DNA from: Oscillospiraceae bacterium
Lineage (GTDB): Bacteria > Bacillota > Clostridia > Oscillospirales > Oscillospiraceae
DNA length: 8,579 nt
Direction of reading: 5' to 3'
Assembly (NCBI GenBank): GCA_020025655.1
Contig: JAHHRR010000061.1
Span: 1 to 8,579 of the forward strand
The translations under genes were made by a program, and so were the position numbers. Under the pieces are notes generated by a model. The model searched no databases. It had not been told where the DNA came from and saw nothing but the letters and a program-made list of their open reading frames with translations. Of this stretch, positions 6,138-8,579 are shown piece by piece (the stretch's first letter is position 1; each line of letters opens with the position of its first letter).

Positions 6138-7724
6138 ATGAATAAATATCAAAAAGAAAACAGTTCCTATTTCATAGGGGCTTTGATTGCTATACTCATA
6201 AGCACGTTTTTTGCGGTGGCTTTGCAGTTTATAAAAGGCGATGTGCTGGATTTTGCCATTGCCGGAGAGATACATGAAACTGTAAAATATGCTGCGGCTC
6301 TTATAGTTTTTATTCTCTGTGAGATTCTGCTTCATTTCTGCTATGCAAGACTTACTGCGAAATTTGCAGTCGGCTGCACGGGTTTATTAAAGCGGGATAT
6401 TTTCCGGAGTATTTTAAACCGCAGTTATGTATCTTATCGGGAACATTCTCAGGGAGAATATATTGCTAAGTACACAAATGAAGCTGATACTATCAGGGAA
6501 TGCAGATTTAAAATGCTTCCAATGTTCTGGGAGATACTTTTTAAAATCATTTTTGTGAGTGCAGCTCTGTTTATTCTTGACTGGAGAATAGCTGTTATTA
6601 CACTGGTACTGCTTACGACACCGCTGTATATTCCAAAACTAATTGAAAAAAAGCTGCAAAAAGCACAGTCAGAGCAGATTTCAGCTGTGGAGCAGAATCT
6701 TTCAAGGATAAATGACTGGCTGAGCGGGTTTGAAGTCATAAAAAACTTTTCTGTTGAGCAGAAGATACTGAGAAAATTTGATGAAATAAATGAGCTGACT
6801 ATGGATAAAATGCTGCGCAACGCAACGCTGGGTGCTGCGGCACAGCTGCTCACAACTCTTATTTCATACATTTCATATTTTGTGGTTCTTGTATGCTCTA
6901 CATGGCTTGTGCTGAGAGGCGAGTTTTCAGCAGGAGATTTTTTCGTGGCTATCGGAATGATAGACCAGCTTTCATATCCGCTGATTGCTCTGGCGGGTAT
7001 AATTCGCCAGCTGATTTCAATTAAGCCTGCCTGCAAGGCTATGGAAAAGTTCATTTCGGATGGTACGGAGAAAGAGCAGAAAGCATCACTGACAGCGGTA
7101 AAGGGCAAAATAGCGTATAGAAATGTAGGCTTTTCCTATCCGGAGCAGAAACCGGTTTTCAGCAAGCTCAGCTTTGAGGCGGAGAAGGGGAAGCGGTATC
7201 TGATTAAAGGCCCGAGCGGCTGCGGAAAGACTACTGCTATAAATCTTCTGCTTCGGTACTATGATTCTTACAGCGGAGAAATTACCGTGGACGGAGTTTC
7301 GCTTTCGCAGTTTGACTGCACCTACAACTGTATGACAGTTGTCCGTCAGGAAGCGGTTTTGTTCCATGATACCCTTCGGAATAACCTGACTATGTATAAG
7401 GCCATATCGGATGAGAAGCTCATTTCCGTGCTTAACAGTCTGGGGCTTAGCAAGTTTGCATCTAAAGAAGCACTGGACGGCATAATAACGGAAAACGGCT
7501 CAAACCTGTCAGGCGGTGAGAAAAAGCGGATTTGTCTGGCGAGAGCTTTGCTGCGGGATACCGATGTGCTGATTCTTGATGAGCCGCTTGCAAATCTGGA
7601 TGAGCCGACGGCTTCAAAAATTGAAGATCTGCTGCTGGCAATTCAGGGAAAACTCCTGCTGGTGGTGTCTCACCAGTTCACACCTGAAAAGCTTTGCAGC
7701 TTCGACGGAGTAGTTGAGATTTGA
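6138..7724 (+). CDS. ABC exporter half-transporter (membrane + ATPase domains)
   Basis: A 528-residue type I (ABCB-like) exporter subunit that should dimerise in the cytoplasmic membrane and use ATP to expel a substrate, possibly a drug. Six membrane helices are visible at about 11-32, 50-70, 128-148, 150-168, 232-259 and 266-290. The ATPase domain from about 320 is complete: Walker A GPSGCGKTT (358-366), Q-loop Gln404, signature LSGGEKKR (457-464), Walker B VLILDEP with catalytic Glu482, D-loop NLDE, and H-loop His512. At 528 residues it is somewhat shorter than the 570-600 usual for such half-transporters. The AGGAGG (6127-6132) is the segment hidden by the attenuator. No partner half-transporter gene lies beside it, so a homodimer is likely. 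The substrate is not identifiable; drug export is inferred from the leader. Confidence 0.9.
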   Translation: MNKYQKENSSYFIGALIAILISTFFAVALQFIKGDVLDFAIAGEIHETVKYAAALIVFILCEILLHFCYARLTAKFAVGCTGLLKRDIFRSILNRSYVSYREHSQGEYIAKYTNEADTIRECRFKMLPMFWEILFKIIFVSAALFILDWRIAVITLVLLTTPLYIPKLIEKKLQKAQSEQISAVEQNLSRINDWLSGFEVIKNFSVEQKILRKFDEINELTMDKMLRNATLGAAAQLLTTLISYISYFVVLVCSTWLVLRGEFSAGDFFVAIGMIDQLSYPLIALAGIIRQLISIKPACKAMEKFISDGTEKEQKASLTAVKGKIAYRNVGFSYPEQKPVFSKLSFEAEKGKRYLIKGPSGCGKTTAINLLLRYYDSYSGEITVDGVSLSQFDCTYNCMTVVRQEAVLFHDTLRNNLTMYKAISDEKLISVLNSLGLSKFASKEALDGIITENGSNLSGGEKKRICLARALLRDTDVLILDEPLANLDEPTASKIEDLLLAIQGKLLLVVSHQFTPEKLCSFDGVVEI

Positions 7725-7744
7725 TTTTGAAAGGAGAAGCGGTG

Positions 7745-7768
7745 ATGAGATTGCGCAGCTTTCAGTAA
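7745..7768 (+). CDS. Leader peptide MRLRSFQ (predicted macrolide stall sensor)
   Basis: A seven-codon ORF encoding MRLRSFQ with AAAGGAG (7730-7736) 8 nt before its ATG, beginning 6 nt after the exporter stop codon. MRLR is the minimal sequence known from the ermD leader to arrest erythromycin-bound ribosomes, with Leu in the P site and Arg in the A site. Such a ribosome here would cover to about 7766-7768 and so intrude into the hairpin formed by its last codons (7762-7770). An in-frame GTG directly before the ATG could extend it by one residue. The match of motif, ribosome binding site and structure makes a chance ORF unlikely, though no expression evidence is available. Confidence 0.75.
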   Translation: MRLRSFQ

Positions 7769-7798
7769 CTGACAAATATTAAATTCGGAGGTTACTGA
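7762..7798 (+). promoter_or_regulatory. Attenuator hairpin over the GNAT ribosome binding site
   Basis: TCAGTAACT (7762-7770) pairs with GGTTACTGA (7790-7798): 8 Watson-Crick pairs plus one G-U, loop of 19 nt. The left arm is the end of the MRLRSFQ leader and its stop. The right arm takes in the last two G of the GGAGG (7787-7791) and reaches to 3 nt before the GNAT ATG. Formed, it would hinder initiation; a ribosome stalled at MRLR would open it. No alternative anti-structure like that at 6072-6132 was found, so this is a simpler two-segment switch. Confidence 0.65.
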
Positions 7799-7800
7799 TT

Positions 7801-8202
7801 ATGGAAATCAGAGAATATATAAACTACAAAGAAGATGAAATTTTAAACCTTTACAGCAGCGTGGGCTGGACAGCCTACACAGATCATCCCGAGATACTGA
7901 AAGCAGGCTTTGCCGGCTCTCTGCTTACACTGGCGGCATATGACGGAAGCAGCCTTACCGGTCTTGTTCGTACCGTAGGTGACGGGCAGACCATATTGTA
8001 TATTCAGGATATTCTGGTGCTTCCGGAATATCAGCGGCAGGGAATAGGTGCAGCACTGATAGAGGCGGTTTTAAAACGCTTCAAAGAGGTTCGGCAGATT
8101 GTTCTTGCAACTGACAATACGGATGCAACGATTGCATTTTACGAAGCGCAGGGCTTTGTTAAGATGACAGAAATAGGCTGCTGCGGGTTTATGAAAGCAT
8201 AA
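7801..8202 (+). CDS. GNAT-family N-acetyltransferase
   Basis: A 133-residue single-domain acetyl-CoA-dependent acetyltransferase, cytoplasmic. Motif A is clear: DILVLPEYQRQGIGAALIEAVL at about 70-91, with Q78-R79-Q80-G81-I82-G83-A84 forming the pyrophosphate-binding loop. Motif B follows as NTDATIAFYEAQGF (106-119) with the usual FYE-x-x-GF. An N-terminal GWTAYTDHPE (22-31) and a Cys-rich end (GCCGFMKA) are also visible; I do not know their role. The GGAGG (7787-7791) is 9 nt before the ATG, within the leader hairpin. It is the second gene of the exporter operon and ends at a strong terminator. The acceptor could be a drug, a small metabolite or a protein; relation to antibiotic resistance is inferred only from its leader. 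Confidence 0.88.
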   Translation: MEIREYINYKEDEILNLYSSVGWTAYTDHPEILKAGFAGSLLTLAAYDGSSLTGLVRTVGDGQTILYIQDILVLPEYQRQGIGAALIEAVLKRFKEVRQIVLATDNTDATIAFYEAQGFVKMTEIGCCGFMKA

Positions 8203-8223
8203 AATAAAAGGTCTTAAAAAGGC

Positions 8224-8263
8224 AATGTCCCGATGACAATTATTGTCATCGGGACATTTTTTT
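8224..8263 (+). terminator. Strong terminator of the exporter-GNAT operon
   Basis: A 16-bp perfect stem (8224-8239 with 8243-8258, core ATGTCCCGATGACAA) with a 3-nt loop and seven T to 8263. On the - strand the hairpin is followed by GCC and then TTTTT, so it may also serve the convergent permease gene, though less perfectly. Confidence 0.93.
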
Positions 8264-8298
8264 ATTTGCGCTGAAGATTTAGATGAATAATTCTGCCT

Positions 8299-8579
8299 TT
8301 AGGCATCGTTTTCTCTCAGACGTTCTACAATAGTCTGCTTTGAAACACTGTGATAAACAATCAGCGGAATCAGGCAGCCCAGAACAACAAATATGGGAGT
8401 CACAATCAGAACAGGCATAAAGCTGGGCTTATAGGTGAAGAACCAGAATATTTCAAGAACCTTGGCGGTGAGAGGTCCGGCGGCTATTGAAAGGATAAGT
8501 GCAAAAAGCACAGCGCCGAGAGCGTAAAACAGTCCTTCCCACACAAGCATTGTTTTAAGCTGTCTGCCTGTCATGCCGA
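8299..8579 (-). CDS. FtsX-like ABC permease, C-terminal end (cut by window)
   Basis: The last 92 or so codons of a larger gene that continues beyond the right edge. The frame stays open upstream of the first visible Met (a Gly codon precedes it), and GMTGRQLKTMLVWEGLFYAL is the internal 'GMT-x-x-Q' segment typical of FtsX/MacB-type permeases, so that Met is not the start. Two membrane helices are visible in the fragment, at about residues 13-35 and 53-76 counted from that Met, followed by the characteristic cytoplasmic tail SVSKQTIVERLREN. Such permeases work with a separate ATPase subunit in lipoprotein release, peptide-antibiotic defence or related transport; the partner and substrate are outside the window. 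It converges on the GNAT operon. Confidence 0.85.
   Translation of the reverse strand, partial: GMTGRQLKTMLVWEGLFYALGAVLFALILSIAAGPLTAKVLEIFWFFTYKPSFMPVLIVTPIFVVLGCLIPLIVYHSVSKQTIVERLRENDA

Noticed and set aside
8299..8574. A complete small membrane protein starting at the Met codon at 8574 (-)
   Set aside because: The frame continues open to the window edge and the Met lies within the internal GMT motif of FtsX-like permeases, so this is the C-terminal part of a larger gene.

Overview
The window looks like chromosomal DNA from a low-to-moderate GC Gram-positive anaerobe, most likely a clostridial (Ruminococcus/Oscillospiraceae-like) Firmicute. The support is strong AGGAG-type ribosome binding sites, sigma-A-like promoters, U-tailed hairpin terminators, an RNase J in place of an RNase E-like enzyme, and the family flavour of the XRE, GNAT and FtsX-like proteins. 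The genus call is inference.

Left part, + strand: rpe (ribulose-phosphate 3-epimerase) and recR (recombination repair) lie 24 nt apart and probably share a transcript. After a 220-nt gap with a candidate promoter comes RNase J. Its stop codon overlaps by 4 nt the start of a small ArsC/Spx-like thioredoxin-fold protein, and a strong terminator closes this unit.

Middle: an XRE-type regulator (+) with its own extended -10 promoter and a candidate operator converges on secG (-). A perfect 30-nt palindrome separates the two and serves mainly as the secG terminator. A 300-nt divergent region then carries the secG and pdxY promoters back to back, and a pyridoxal/pyridoxamine kinase gene follows with its own terminator.

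Right part, and the most interesting: a two-gene operon (ABC half-exporter, then GNAT acetyltransferase), bounded by the pdxY terminator and a strong terminator of its own. Each gene is preceded by a very short ORF with its own good ribosome binding site: MVKRRMSF before the transporter and MRLRSFQ before the acetyltransferase. Both peptides carry the basic-x-basic pattern known from macrolide-dependent ribosome stalling, and MRLR is the exact minimal arrest motif of the ermD leader. The first leader is followed by four segments that can pair as 1:2 + 3:4 (Shine-Dalgarno hidden) or 2:3 (Shine-Dalgarno free), which is the ermC attenuator layout. The second leader's last codons pair with the region at the acetyltransferase ribosome binding site. 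The simplest reading is a macrolide-inducible (or other ribosome-drug-inducible) defence operon with two stall sensors in series. The pairing and peptides are read directly from the sequence; the drug response is inference.

The right edge holds the C-terminal end of an FtsX-like ABC permease on the - strand, cut by the window. No tRNA, rRNA, CRISPR array or insertion sequence was seen.
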